From Pisaster brevispinus (Eukaryota; Echinodermata; Asteroidea; Forcipulatida; Asteriidae): a stretch of 64,000 nt of DNA. Made by a program: the position numbers and the translations under genes. The notes beneath the pieces were generated by a model. That model did not search any database. It was not told the DNA's origin and saw nothing but the letters and a program-made list of their open reading frames with translations. The stretch lies in assembly GCA_023634235.1 (NCBI GenBank), contig JAMKCF010000012.1, forward strand, positions 18,237,884-18,301,883, written 5' to 3'. Positions 1-13,855 of the stretch are shown piece by piece; the first letter of the stretch is position 1; every line of letters begins with the position of its first letter.

Positions 1-2112
1 AAAATGAAGGTATGATTTTTTTTTTTTTTTTTATATAATAGATGCAGCTGCATTTTTAGCTGTTCATCTTGTGAAAACAGACGATTTGTAATAGCGCCCT
101 CAAGCTCCAAATCTTCGGGTCGACTGAGATGGTATTATCGTTCCAAAAGAGATGATAAGGTTATACATTCATGGTGTTTGAAGCTTTGCATGGTGTGGAG
201 GATAAGAGTAACTATAAATATAAATAGTAAACTTGCGGGTACAACCATGTGTAAAATCTCTTTTGAGGGAGTGTTATACATTCAGTTGACCAATCAAAAA
301 GCACTTATGATGACGTCATAAACAGAAGAGAAGTACGTTGTTCCTGTTGGCGGAAATCGCTGGTCTCCGAGGGTATTCTATTGAGGAACAACAAGGGAAT
401 GTCCGAACCAGTAAAGGTTTGGCTTCACGTCACTGATTGATACGCAAGTTGCAGCAAACAATTTGCTAATTTGATTGAGCTTAGTAACAATTAACGTACA
501 AGATTGAACTGCATTTCACAGTGACAAGTCTCGATATTAAGACATGCATCAGACAACTTCAGCAGGAAAACAAACCAGAGCTAAGTAAACGTAGGGGATG
601 AAGGACGTGACGACCCCCAGCACAAACACACTAAAATATGATATGACGGGGGGAAAAAAGTTTCCACTGTCTTTGGAATAAACACAATCTTCGAAATGAA
701 TCTGTTTAAAATTAAACAATAAATTCGTGACCGAAAGGGAAAAACCCAAAGATTTTCGGAAAGAGCTCCGGGGGGATTTTCGGGGACTTTTAGTATGTTT
801 TTCTAGGCACATTCCTGGACCTATCCTGAACAAAAATCAGCTTGTTATGCAGTATCCGGGTTTTGGTCAATTTCTCGCGCACCCTCTCTTCTTTGTTTGC
901 TTTGGGTTTATTTGTGTTTTTTTAATTTATCTATTTGTTAATCTATTTTTTAAAATTTTTTAAAAATTGGGGGCGGAGGATTTTTCTTTCTTTATTATTT
1001 TTATTGATATGCAGAATTAACTGATGATCATTACTATTGACTATTAAAACAACATCATCTGCAACAAATCATCACCCTTGCATAATTAATTTCAAAAGTA
1101 AATTAAGCCCGTTTTGAAAGCAGTGATCAATTTTGTCAGCAGAACATTGCAACAGTTTGACTGATTCCTCATCAGTAACAGATGATCAATGCACCCTGAA
1201 AGTCAGCTTTCCCGATGATCAACCTAGGCAACATTTAATTAGATTTGTTTATGTTGGAGAAGTTAACCTTTGGTTGTGTACACCTATGTCCGAATGCTGT
1301 TCATAAAAATTATAAATATTAAGGCAATAACACATAAATTGAAAAATTTTGGTTCAAAATTGTTCTCGGTGTCACAAGTTTGTTTAAAGTATACATTTTT
1401 TGTTTATTGTACTGTATTGTTTTATTAGTTATGTTGTTTCTTTTACTGTTTGTTGAAATCTTAATTTAAAATTTGTAGTTTAACAAAAAAGTGTTTGTCC
1501 GTATTTTTTTCTCAAAATCGACGTGTTTTGACATCCGTATGGAATTATATTAATACAAAAATCAAAAACAGCAGACTCATTGTTTTCAACCGTATAAATT
1601 GATTAGCTTACTTAAAAAAACAAACTATTTGTATAAACAAGTCAAAATTATGGTGAAAATTGCAGCGTAAAAAGTAGGTATTGTAACGAAATGTTTTTTT
1701 TACAAGTACAGTTTGATATTTAGCAGTGCATATTAGGCCTACATCAGGAAAGATGTTCTGCGAAAGAGTACAACGACTGAGCAAGTTGACTGACCAATCT
1801 GTCTGTGGTGATATAGATTATTTTGGGAAGGGTCTCAAAATATCCATGAAACGTTCAGTTTTCTCATTATATTTTAGTGGGCTGCAAGTGGATAACTATG
1901 TGAGAAGAACAACAAATTATCCGCTATTTAACTTCAGCAGGGTATGTAGGAGGGTCCAGAAGGTGTGGAAGAGGGTCGTTCGTTGCCAATAATAATCATG
2001 AAGGAAGAAATTCCTCTATGGTATAATCACCAATCTGCCCATGTTGTGGGCGTGTGGTGATGATGATCCATAACCCCTGCGTGAGCCCATCAAAAAAATT
2101 ATACACACTTAC
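1..2112. other. AT-rich intergenic DNA, no gene seen
   Basis: It contains a T17 run at the start and a perfect CRE octamer TGACGTCA at 311-318. The open frames at 549-963 and 1726-1992 have no family signature or splice support. Confidence 0.5.
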
Positions 2113-2120
2113 GCCATCGG

Positions 2121-2543
2121 ACTGCAATCAACAGTCCGTTTGTATTTGCGTGTAATTTTTTTTGTGGATAACCCAATCACTTCAAAATGGCCCAAAACCT
2201 TAAGATATAGACCCTTTTGACTAAATCGAACATATTCAAGCACAATTTTTTAGATGAGCCCACATTTGTCTTTTCTGTAGATTGTATACCATATGGTTCA
2301 ATTCACTTAGCAGTGTCCTTTGGCCCCAATGATAAATAATTGCTTTACAATTCCTATGGGAATTCCGGGAGAGCTGGTCATTGATGGATTTTTTGTGTGT
2401 GAAAGAGACCCCGGATGGGAACAATACTTTTTCCATGCTATTTGGCTAGGTGTAGATGAGGAACTTGGATTTTTTTAGATTAAAAAAAATTAAAAATGGC
2501 GGAGTACTGATTATTTAATTAAAAACGGACTGTTGATTGCAGT
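2121..2543. mobile_element. Nonautonomous DNA transposon with ACTGCAATC inverted ends
   Basis: The ends ACTGCAATCAACAGTCCG (2121-2138) and its reverse complement (ending 2543) are perfect over at least 21 bp. Flanking octamers gccatcgg (2113-2120) and accatcgc (2544-2551) match at six of eight positions, suggesting an 8-bp target duplication as made by hAT transposases. Each end also contains its own small palindrome, GGACTG with CAGTCC. No transposase is inside the 423 bp. Confidence 0.65.
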
Positions 2544-3804
2544 ACCATCGCACTACGACAGGTTAATGGTCTCCAAACTGACCACTATACTCTCAGAAAG
2601 TCTATCTTATTGTTTAGTTCTTCTAAATGATGTGTACATGGTATTTGCCTAAAATAATGTCAAAGTCGTGTAGAAGTATTTAAAACTTCTACAAATCTAC
2701 AATCTGAGGTACTCTGAGTCTTCTAAAGTCACTCCCGGACCTGAAATTTTATCTTTGAGAGGGCAAGGCAATTTTCATTTTTCAAAGGGCACTTCCATTG
2801 GAAAATCTTAAAGTCTATGTGAAACTTTTGAAGGGGCACCAAGGCCAAGGCAAGGGACATCAAAGGCCATGACCTCTGTGTAATTCCAGGCCCGTACTCC
2901 TACCCCGTGGAGAAGGTCACGTATTGAACGAAACTCCTGGAATAATATGTGAGTCATTTTAATTGATTGCACCCTCAGATAATACACGACTTCTTTATAA
3001 TGTTGGTAACTTTCCATCGATAAGAAACCTGATCAGAACAATTTACGAATGATTAACTACTCGTAGACACGCGGCTTTATTTGTATAGTGTTGAATTTGT
3101 TTTAACATTGACAAGAGAACAGTCTCTCATTGTGAGTAAAAACTCACCCTGGGTTACTGGGTACCTTTCACTGGGATTCTGAGCAGAAACTATTTCCTGT
3201 TAATGAATTGCATTTTGTGAAAAACCTTATTGATAAGCTTATTAGCTCAGTGAAATCTCAGTACTGTGCAGGGGTGTCATACAATCAGAAATACTATACT
3301 ATTGAGATAGCTTTGAAGCTGTTCGAAAAATCACACATGGCGTAGATAGTATTTATAAATTCCCAGGTACGCAAGTGTTGATGTTGGATATTATGAGATT
3401 AGCATATTTAGAATCCCCATCACCGGTGCGGTGCATTCAATCATTTCTTGGTAGCCTAAAGGGGAAAAAAGATCGTTTCTTTCTGATAAGGATAAAGATC
3501 AGCAGGTGAAAAAATCACATGGAAATTTAAAATTATTCTCGGGAACTTCATTTCTATTTTAATCAAATAAAAGATTAGAAGAAAAAAATTCACGTAATCG
3601 CCGGAAGTCAAACAAGGAGCTTATAGAAATGTGTTTACCATGTTAAGAAACATAAAGCAAATATAAAAGCAGGTTCAGTATAATTATTAGTTTATCTTCT
3701 TTCTTTATTCTTTTTTTTTAAAGAACATTTTAAATTAATATGTTATTTATGCGTTTGTCAACTAAACGAACATTATTCCAAACTTTGCAAAATGGACTTT
3801 CAAC

Positions 3805-3812
3805 TATATAAG
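3805..3812 (+). promoter_or_regulatory. TATA box before candidate exon at 3841
   Basis: TATATAAG lies 29 bp upstream of the ATG at 3841. A start site 25-30 bp downstream would leave only a few bases of leader, unless transcription begins elsewhere. It is inferred from position only. Confidence 0.3.
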
Positions 3813-3840
3813 AACTTAAAGCGTTCAAAGAGCTGGAAAC

Positions 3841-3936
3841 ATGGAATTGGAACGCAATGACATCGATGCACAGAACGCAAATCCACCATTTTTAGCCATT
3901 AACAAAGAACCGACCTATTACAGGTGGACTAATCAG
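3841..3936 (+). CDS. Candidate first coding exon of an unrecognised small gene
   Basis: ATG at 3841 opens exactly 32 codons that run to a consensus donor (CAG/gtgagt, intron from 3937) in phase 0. The peptide starts MELERNDIDAQN and ends PTYYRWTNQ; it is polar with no signal peptide or membrane segment. I do not recognise it. Its nearest plus-strand partners with coding character are the exons at 13856 and 16481. The 13856 exon begins in phase 1, so at least one further exon (entering phase 0, leaving phase 1) would be needed between 3937 and 13855, and I could not locate it. It could also be a chance frame next to a good donor. Confidence 0.35.
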
Positions 3937-6900
3937 GTGAGTTAATGGGTACCACGGCTTCAAATCACGGCTTTAATGACAGGTCAGTCATACGCTGAGT
4001 CCAAAGGCACGGCCCGTAGAAATAATATTCCGTCTCACATTCGCTTTAAATAAAACAATGAAAGTTGAGACAGCGTAAAGAGTCCGTCGGGTTGCTTTTG
4101 AAGAGCTCTGGGCGCCAACTGGCCCGATCGTAATCGTAGAGACGTGTCGGCCAAGATGTGCTTGTCCATCAAAGTTTATTACTTTTTTAACGGGTGCGCA
4201 CACCTTGCATTGGGACATCACACATTCTGCGCGCTCATTTCACGGTACAAATTGCTTGTGTCCTTTCAAAATGCAGGACGTGAGTTTTGGTAGCTAGAGA
4301 AAATTAGACAAACTAATGGAGACATTAAACATCTTACCGGATGTGATTATCTTATTTTCTTGGCAAACATTGTCTGAAGCCACTCGAGGATCAGACTTCC
4401 AAATAGTGGCGCTAAAAAATTACTGACGTTACTTTTATAAATTAGTTTCCCGTTCAAATAATGTCATTTATCTCACAAAGTTTCAGAATTACGTCTGTTA
4501 TAACCTTCAAAGTTAAGCTTCTTTAAAGATTATTTCGGAATTTGTTAAATTACCACAAAGAAAAACAGTGTAATGTCTTGTTATCCGGATCCTAAACTTG
4601 TTGACATAGTTTTTTCTTTATATTCTCCCAATTTACGTCTCTTATTTTTTCAAATTTGATTCAAAGTCGATTCCCCTGAAGTAGGAAGCTGGGACTAATC
4701 AATACATGTAATCGCCATAGGGCAGTCTTCAATCGCAGCCCCATGTGCCTATTAACCTGATTCCCTTTATTGAAGAACGATATGAAAAGCACACAGTTAT
4801 TAGATTGGGACTCTAGGTTGGAGATGGATTCCTCTTTTTCTGGGGCATGCTTAATTTTCCTCTCTGATGCTTATCTCACCTGTACTGTTGATTGAGATAA
4901 CAACAGGTCTGCCTGGACGAGGGCAACGATTTACTCGAAATCAAAGCATAGAGAAGCTCTTTGGATATCAGCGCCTTGTATAATCGAATCCAGTTGGAAT
5001 TAAAGGGAGTTATTGTCTTGTGAAGTAGCTCCAAAAGACAGGACAGCGTATAGATATAGTTTTTTGTGACGTCATTAGAAGACTATGTTATGCATTCGAT
5101 ACACCAATCTATTTATTTTACACATAATACAACCACATAAATAGTGTTATAACATAATTATGGTTGTCAAATTGTATTTTCGGTTGTCACATAAAACCGC
5201 TAGCAATAATCATTCTATCTGCTAAACAAAAATACCGTAACACTTTTTAAAACGTTGTTGATATAATTGTTGTGATGTAAAGTCGAACAATTAATGTCAC
5301 GTTGCTTTCAAATCAAAGTAGATTATCCGCGAGACTTAACCACCAAATTAAACGCATTAAACGCATTAAACTATTAGTAAATATTTATAATTAGTTGAAA
5401 GCCCTTCAGAAGTAAAACAATACTGGCGTATGATCGAAAACCCCATTTATAAATATTTGAAATACTATACCCAGCTGTTTAAGGTCTTAAGTTATTTAAT
5501 GCAGTATCACGTTGATGCAGAATAAATCTTATAATTAGGTTTTATATATTGGTCAGCTGGATGATTCGACTCAAAGAGCTCATTGTTTGGACTAAGTGAC
5601 AATGACACTATACGTTCGTCTTGATTAACTACCGACAGGTAGAAACTGTGACGTGTCAGGTACGTCATGGTTGTTTGTGGTAAACTTCACTCTATTAGAC
5701 CTACTAGGTTTGTTTGTGTAGGTCTATATTTGTCCCAATACAGGTCCTTCACTTTGGTATATATTGGACAGCCCTTAACCCCTTCTAAAACAAAACCCCA
5801 GAAGAAACTTTCTCCTAACTCTAAGCAGCTTACAAAGAATGCCATTACCTCGAGATGTCAGTGATTATACAACATTGAGGCTTAGAATGTCTTTAATGAT
5901 ATGAGTCAGAAATAATATCAGATCGTTTCTGTCTAATACCGTTACCTAATTATCGATCACGATGTTTAATCATTTTTGTGCCTGATCACTACTACATGCA
6001 TGCAATGTCCTATGTTAATGTGTTTGAACTGAGGAAATCATTTTCATGCTTGCATGACGAACTAAGTTATAATTTTGCATTGTAAAAACAAAGAAAACAA
6101 ATATAAGTTGTTTGGATATGTATTCGTTTTTTGCTGACTGAATCAACAAAGATTTACTGAAAATATTTCCTTATCACATAAATAGGACTGTCCCCTGCCA
6201 GAGTATAAAGTTACTTGAGGCAGTACGACTGAGTACCAGTAAGATGGGGACATGCTCGTCTCCCGTCATCTGCGTCTTCAACATCCGGGCCCCCAGGCTT
6301 ACAAGACATCCAGGGCATCATTATTTTGTCTTTGAGACGGAAACCAACTTCTCAAAATCAATGGGAAGGGCGAATGTAGCAGTTAAACAATCGCGTCTAT
6401 CACCATTACCATGATGGTTGCCCCATTACAAAGGGAATAAACTTAAAAGTTATTATTTTTAAGTTGTTAAAACAACTCCATTTTGAATTGTAGGCAATAG
6501 TATCTTTTTTAATTGAGTTTTTTTAATGCAAGTTCGCCCCAAACAAGGCTTCATTATTGAATGAGTCCCATAACATCACTGTGTTCTTGCTGATGAAGAA
6601 CTACAGACGTTTTCCCAACTTCAAAAAAGAAAAGAAAAAGGAGTTTTTTTTTATGAACTTTTATATTTATGATTGTTATCTGTTCAGTTTATCGCTGGAG
6701 AATGCGTATCATTATTGGCACACGCCCTCTTGCGAAGTAAACAGTAGTATCAGGAATGAATTGTTCCGTGAGCCTACATAATGGTTTGTTACATATATAA
6801 ACCATGGCTTTGGCTTCGTCTTCGGCTGTGGCTCTTGCATAGACTACACTCTGTCTGTCCGTAAGCCTTCGCCGGAAACGAAGCCAAAGTCGCAGCTTCC

Positions 6901-8464
6901 GATAAAGTTCCAAGTACGACTGCATTCTAATAGTTCCCTATAAAAATACAATGCTTCGAAAAATGAATTGAATAAAATAGAAAGCTAACAACTTTAAAGG
7001 TTAGGAAAACATTATGGGCTTAACAACTATGGACAGGAAGAAAGTGAACAGCGAAGTTATTGTACGAGGAAATGGAACAACAAGTGCGATATAAAAATAA
7101 TTCATTGGAAATGTGGGCCCGTTTTGAGTACTCCCTCGTATTCCTTTGTGTATTAGATAAATATTAACAATAGTCGCTGCTTGTAATATTTGTGGAATGG
7201 GTGGGAAAGAAAGTTTACACTGAAACCGGATCTATACAAAGGCTTACTTTACTTGGATGTACTCAGAATAAAAGATATTTCAAAAATAGGTATTAATATA
7301 TAAGGTTATTGGTAAGGAACATAAGATATATATACACACAGTTTGCTAAAAACACATAATAATATGGAGACATCTTACACAAGGTTTGTATAATCGTTAT
7401 AAGTCAAACATCTATCCAGTGGATATCCTAACAGATAAGTGGCGTTTAATGTTTACATTGGATTCCAAGTCCTTTGTTTGATCATATCAAGCACACGATG
7501 CTGGCTACAATACGAACCCATACGAGTCGCTATATAGAAAACTTTCATCAAAGTGGCGGATGCAAGGGTAGTTGACATAATCCTAGTCTCTTTGCCAGTA
7601 TAATAAGCCTCAAAAACATGGTGTTTTTCGCTTATTTGAACACATCTTTAGAGTTTTTTTGTTTGAAAGGGTTTAATAATTATTTAGTGACAACAGTCGG
7701 ACAGGATATATGTTGGAAATAGAATATTTCGTGAGGTTTGTTTGTGTGACATTTAAATCGTGCAGAGTGCCGTTTAAAATGTTAAAAAGAAACTTGATGT
7801 CTGTGAATCGTTCTTTTAAGAGAGAATCCCCTACAAAATAGTTTGTTTGCTTTCCTAAAATACAAATGATTTTCGAATAATTTGGTCGCACTGTTCATAA
7901 AACTGTACACGGGAGAGAGCTGTGTGTTGTTTGACAATGCGAAAGTCTACATCAGTGAAGACCAAGATTTTATCTTAGGAAGGGATGGCAACTGCTTTCT
8001 ATCCGTCTTGGCTCGTAATTTGATACAGCACACTATTCTAAAGTGTATGATCTTTTAGAGGAAAAACCTGCCTGTTTCTAAACCACTATGCGTTCACAAT
8101 ATATCAGGCCATAATGGCCTAAAAAAGGGATTGTTTCAAGTTGATTATAAGTGGGTCTTAAATAGGATCTCTGGAGACACCCAAGCTTGAGCAGGTGCTG
8201 AAAACAACACACCCGGAAATGGTGGGAATGACACCCCAGTATCGACTACACTGTGAACCAGGGCCCATGAGACAACACAAGATATGTCACAGTAGAAATC
8301 TGACTGCTCATTCTTAAAGATGAAATTCTACTATTATTTTCATATCGTTTTAAATATGATCTGATCCTGCTGATACAAAAATATTCTTGCCTTTTCCCAA
8401 TTCTATCACCCCGGAGTAGATGTAAGAATGGATTCAACGATATAATTATAATAACTATATACAA
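3937..8464. other. No convincing gene; possible intron of the small unrecognised gene
   Basis: It lies between the candidate exon at 3841 and the minisatellite. A CRE octamer occurs at 5067-5074. A stretch from about 6150 to 6408 is open for some 85 codons without a donor. Nothing else is supportable. Confidence 0.4.
6807..6892. repeat. GCTTTGGCTTCG inverted repeat
   Basis: GGCTTTGGCTTCGT near 6807 pairs with ACGAAGCCAAAGTC near 6877-6890, with a second smaller inverted pair (AAACCATGG) just upstream. Hairpin potential only; no gene. Confidence 0.5.
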
Positions 8465-8850
8465 ATGTCACCTGACTACTCCTGGGTCATAATAACTATA
8501 CAAATACCACCTGACAACTCCTGGGTCATAATAACTATACAAATACCACCTGACTACTCCTGGGTCATAACAACTATACAAATACCACCTGACTACTCCT
8601 GGGTCATAACAACTATACAAATACCACCTGACTACTCCTGGGTCATAATAACTATACAAATGTCACCTGACTACTCCTGGGTCATAATAACTATACAAAT
8701 GTCACCTGACTACTCCTGGTTCATAACAACTATACAAATCCCACCTGACTACTCCTGGGTCATAATAACTATACAAATACCACCTGACTACTCCTGGGTC
8801 ATAATAACTATACAAATACCACCTGACTACTCCTGGGTCATAATTGACTA
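8465..8850. repeat. 39-bp minisatellite, about ten units
   Basis: Ten near-identical 39-bp units, each containing CACCTGACTACTCCTGGGTC then ATAACAACTATACAA. Because 39 is divisible by three, both strands show open repetitive frames (13-residue periods); these are by-products, not genes. The GGGTCA/CACCTGAC words link it to the GGGTCA-rich element that follows. Confidence 0.9.
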
Positions 8851-8856
8851 GGATTC

Positions 8857-9072
8857 CGGGTCGTGGGGGCCTCGACCATTTCCGGGTCAGGCTGACCTGG
8901 AATGTGCTGACCTGGAATGTTTTATTTTATGGGTTTTAAACTCAGATTCTGCGTAATGTTGACCCATTTCTGGGTCATTTCAACACAGATTCCGGGTCAT
9001 ACTGACCCATACAGGGTCAGGCCCCTTGGGACCCTGATCCGGGTCCATTCTGACCCGGAAGTTGTTAGTGTG
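8857..9072. mobile_element. GGGTCA/TGACCC-rich element, copy 1
   Basis: At least nine GGGTCA-type words in both orientations occur in about 215 bp, many as TTCCGGGTCA or TGACCCGGAA. The right side ends TTAGTGTG before TA, compatible with the CACWCT-type transposon ends elsewhere in the window. A related stretch is at 56780-56970. Confidence 0.55.
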
Positions 9073-9776
9073 TACACAATGGTCTGATGCAGATCTTCAT
9101 GTCATGCCTTAATGGTTGCTCCAGAGAAGCTTCAGCCAAAGCAACGACAAAGCGTTGTCAAGAATCTGGTGTTTTTTTTGCAATGACTATTATATTAGTG
9201 TACAATGTCCCCATAAGTAAAACATGATACAACAGGTCCATTATTTTTCAGCAAGACTTAATGAACTTTTTGAAGCTGAACAAAGTGGTTCAAAAAATAT
9301 TACAAGACATAAAACAAATTCCCTCTAAGATGTTGGAGCTTTCGTTATCACATCACAATTACCTTCCCTCCATTCAAACCAATTTAATCAAACCGAGGTG
9401 GAAAGGGAAGTAGTCTGGTAAGTTTGATAACTTACGTGTGTTATGGGAATCAGTATACATGACATTGGGAACAATACAAACATGTCAGGAACTTGGTGAA
9501 TAAAATTAGCTTTACAAAATGAAATCAAACTAAGCACAGAGCAAACAATTCAAATTATTCAACGAAACGATGCCAAACAGTTATCTTCACTCTACATTTA
9601 CTTTAAGCTCAGGTTCATTTCCTTGGCATAAAGGAGGTTTTTCTTATTACAAACTCTTCTACTCCCCTTCAGTGAGACAAGTCAAACACTTCTAGAATTA
9701 ATCTCACAGGTAACAACTGAGTCATGTAGAGATACGACAGGGTGCGTACAATCAGATTGAATCCAATTAATGCATA

Positions 9777-11802
9777 CACTGTAAAAAAAAAATGGGCACA
9801 AATTTCCCAACTTTTTGCCCAACGTTGGTACGATAGTCAACATGTACATTTATTGGGCAATTTCTATCCAACGGTCGTTGGGTAATACCCATCCCCAACT
9901 ATTAAGTAAACATTTTACAACAGTTTGACCATAAAAAACATAAAAAAAGTTGGGTTCTTTACATTGCCCATCTACTGGATCATAACAAATAACCAACAGT
10001 TGGCGAAAAAATTTACCCAAACATTGGACAGAAAATTTTGACCAAATGTTGGAAATCTGATTGCATGTCACCAACACTTGGGCATCACGACCCATACATT
10101 TACTCAACAGTTGGAAACTTTAGGGCCAAAACACATTAATAGTAGTACCCGAAAGTACTTTGAAAGTGTCATTGAAATTTTTGAAGGTGTCTTTGAAACA
10201 TTAGGGAGCAAATTGTGGTTTCTGAGCAAGTTGTTAGTGGGGGACAAAACGACGCATGTCTCTAAAAAGTGATAGACACCAAAGTTTTAACCAGTTCATA
10301 AATTTGTACATTTGAAAGTTTTACAGTTGGGTCATTCCGTGCCAACTCACCTGATGGGTCAGCAGGCTCCGTCTCAGATTTTGCTAATTTTTTTTAAAAC
10401 AATCCTCTATGGGTGCCATGAACACACGCAAAATTTTAGAATCCTACTCCTCATAATTTTTTAGATATGACCCCCTAAAAAATTAAGCCCCGCCCCTTCA
10501 AATTGACTTTTTGTGTTTTCGGCATTTTTAGAGGTCTGTATCTACAAATGGAGATAGGATATATAGCTACAAATTAATTTGAAGGGTATCTGGTATCCCA
10601 TCAACTAAATTATACTGTCAAAAGTAGCACAGGTCATTTGTATATCACGGTGTAGGTCTTTAAAAACGGACATTTTAGCTTGCGTGATGACTTTTCGTCA
10701 TTTTGGAAACCCCCTAGAGCCCAAGGCCAGACAGGCCTTTGTGATACTGAATAGTGACTGATAGTGATAATATAGTGACTGATAAATTATAGCTCCAAAG
10801 TCAAGGTGGACAGGCAATGCCTGTCAATACTCAAGTTATTTAATATTTAATAAAACCACCCATACAGTCTAACTTAGCTACACTAGTAAATTTCTAAAGG
10901 CAAGCGTCTGTCTCATCTTGAAAATGGCTCAATCTAATGCATGTTGACCAGTGAACAAACTGTTATTCATTAATAATATTACCACAGTAACGCCGCAGCT
11001 ATACAACTCCTGTCTGTGATCGTCACCATGGATATATTATACACACTGTACTAGAGTACTACTGTTGTAACGTATGACTGTGTTTGAGCATTGTTTGAGC
11101 ATAGCTAGCAGAAATGTAACTACAAAACCGCTTTGACGGGTTTCCATAATAGACAGCTTTATGGTCTACATCTAAGCCTACAATCCCTACATAAGTTCTT
11201 ATTAAGTACAGGCAAAATTTCTTACTGGTGAATGTGTAAGTTCCTCTAGACCCCAATATTGTCAAGAAGTTCTACTAGGTCCGACATGATGACCCAGATA
11301 ACAATTTAACGTTCTTACAACGTTGTAATGAAGTCAGACTTTGGTGTAAGTAACGTTATTAATATAACGTTGTAACAACGAATCGTTGTCGACTCCCCTA
11401 TACGTCTTCTTAACGTACACTCTCAAAAAAAAGTGTAAAATGTTGCTGTGTAAACTGCTGGCTAAAAATGTTGTGTAACTTTTGATCGATCTGGGATTAA
11501 ACGACAATTTTTGTTGTACACCTCACTTGTGTAAAATAAAATACAAAATAATAAAATTCCTCCAACTTACGGGGGATTGTCAAATTTTCTACCCAAAGAA
11601 AGGGTAGTTGAAATAATACAACATTTGTGCGCATTTGTTGGGTATCGGTTGCCCAACGCCTATGACTACAAGTACATCCAATGCTGGGTACTTTTTGTTA
11701 TTTACCAAACTGCAAAATGTGCCAAATAACTGGGTAAAAAAGGACCAACAAATGCAAAAAGGAATCTACCCAGTAAATAATTACCCAGTACTTTTAACAG
11801 TG
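9777..11802 (+). mobile_element. 2.0-kb nonautonomous transposon with CACTG ends, copy 1
   Basis: It begins CACTGTAAAAAA after TA (9775-9776) and ends TTTTAACAGTG before TA (11803-11804), so a TA target duplication. A near-identical inverted copy lies at 27664-30566. Blocks 9777-10320 and 10722-11802 are shared; 10321-10721 is unique to this copy. An internal end CACTCTC at 11418 suggests an older element fused into it. Several poly-A/GGGCA and AACGTT-rich words recur. No transposase frame is recognised. CACTG ends with TA flanks fit several superfamilies (CACTA-like, Tc1/mariner-like); not resolved. Confidence 0.75.
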
Positions 11803-11804
11803 TA

Positions 11805-13855
11805 TCAAGACTTCATCACATGTCGCCTAAGAATGTTTGCATACACGTTAATGATTATTCTTATTTCTTCTTATTTGCCTGCTGTTGAAGCTTCAGGTTA
11901 GAACAACATAAACCTAAGGGCTTATGGCGTCCTACAGGGAACTTATGTATGTTATGTTATGTATGCTATCGTTTATGTTGTAAACTTGTGATATCAACTC
12001 GGTCTTTCATGGATTATCCGTGTACAAATCTATAAATTATAAACTACACTTGATCTCGAAAAAAATAATAATAATAAACTGGACATGATCTAACAAACTT
12101 ACTTCCTTAAATATTTTTTTTACTACTGATGTAGGATACTTTGGTTAATAAAGTAATTCGCTGAGTTTTAGTATATTTCGTGTATCTTTGATTTGATTAA
12201 ATTTAATAAACCCTCCCAATCCCCACATCAACGTCCTGTGCAAGCACCTGTTCAAGCGCACATTGAATATACATTATGTATTATTATGTCTTATTAGCTT
12301 ACACTAGTATTTATGATTTCAAGTTCGGAATTAAAGATAACAACGACAGCTTGTGAAAATGAACATTACAACAATATGATTCTAACAACATCTAGATGTC
12401 ACAACCTTAAACGGCAATTTCGTATTAAGACTCGTCTTGACCATAATGAACAGTGCTTCAATTACCTTCCAACTGTGTTATATTGAGGACGATTTTAATA
12501 TGTAAAGAGCTATTTATTTCCGACCAGGCTCTCCCCAATTTAAAAAGTATGTCAAGGAGAATTCGTAAGACAGACAACAAACGAAGGATAGACCACGTGA
12601 TATGTCAGTATGATCATGATGTCACAGCCATCGGAGTGTACTGTCAAGTCTACATGATTGCTGTGTCAGCAGTGTGTGGCAAGGAGACCGCAGAACAGAA
12701 AACCAATCTCTAGATAATGAAACTGAAACAGCAGCAGCATTAGTGCAATGACTAATTAAGTTTGATTGGATTGCTATCTTAGAACACAAATCATTCATGC
12801 TGTCATGGTAACTCACTTGGAAATGGAATGACTTTATATTTTTACTAAGAAACGGATCGATCCACAAATATCACCAAGAACAACGTTTTAACATACTTCA
12901 GAGAATGTTATACTATTTGTAAACGATTCCTTGACATTTACACAGTGCCTGGAAGGCCTCTGTCGTCCAATAACACAGCTCTGAAAAGATAACAAGTACT
13001 GCCTCTCATTTAATTCAGTTTTACGTCACTAAAGACAAACTAAGACGTGGCTCACTTGCTAACAGAAGATGTTCTTGATTTGCACAAGACCACACAAAAT
13101 AAACCATTCTTTGAACTGCTTATAGGTTTCCATTTGACTTGGCGAAGACATGGTATAGTTTTATATGCAATTGGTGAACAAAATAAAAGCACAAGTTAAG
13201 TTATAAAAGCAACAACTATCAGTTCGAACAAAACTAAACATAGAAATGTGCATAGAAATTTTCAAATGAAAGTCACAAGTTAATAGTGGTGTAGGTATTC
13301 ATCTAAATCTTGAAGGAATTGAGTTCATGTACCATGGGTAAACTGAGGGTAAGACGCATGCGTATTCCAATATTGTGTTAAAGTTATCAAATTTGTTTCC
13401 TTTACAAGTTAAATCAATGTCCGTTGGAACCAGAGGTTCTTGAAGATGTTCAATACGCTCCAGACTTTTACAAACTACTGTATCAAACATGGTTCAGTAT
13501 ATAAAGGTCATTTTTCTTGACCTTAAAGGTAATTTTTCTTGACCTTATATATTTTCTTGACATTATATAGTTGTTTAGAACAAACCAGAACCATAAGTTT
13601 CGGTCTGTCGAACAGCTATGGGAGATCATGAATTCCCACAGGTTATTAATATTTAGAAGCTTGTTCTTTTCGACAGGGAACATACATTATTAAAATAAAA
13701 ATTATGGAACTTTCCTTGTTTTTCATCTTGAAGGATAAGCAAGTGATGAACGCGTAGAGCAATAGTTGCTTGTCATAATTGGTTTCTGAAAAACCCCGAT
13801 ACTATTAAAAGAGTAATTTTATTTAAACAATTTTTTATTTGCTCTTCTGGAACAG
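11805..13855. other. No gene supportable
   Basis: AT-rich. The minus-strand frame 13490-13299 has coding-like composition (62 codons) and a TATA-like TTTATATA 17 bp upstream, but no recognisable family. The rest shows nothing beyond chance frames. Confidence 0.4.
13501..13567. repeat. Short TTTTTCTTGACCTTA tandem repeat
   Basis: The word TTTTCTTGACCTTA/ATTATA recurs three times with spacings of about 26-30 bp, plus a leading GGTCATTTTTCTTGACC. Confidence 0.6.

Noticed and set aside
8465..8851. 128-codon repetitive frame (13-residue period) and its opposite-strand partner
   Set aside because: Direct translation of a 39-bp minisatellite; no start context, splice sites or domain.
9672..9710. 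37-nt microexon between ctcttctactccccttcag and gtaaca
   Set aside because: Good acceptor, but the phase does not fit the candidate gene around it and the length is at the limit of credibility.
13299..13490. 62-codon minus-strand frame with TATA-like sequence upstream
   Set aside because: Composition is suggestive, but no family, no polyadenylation signal and no second exon; left as unproven.
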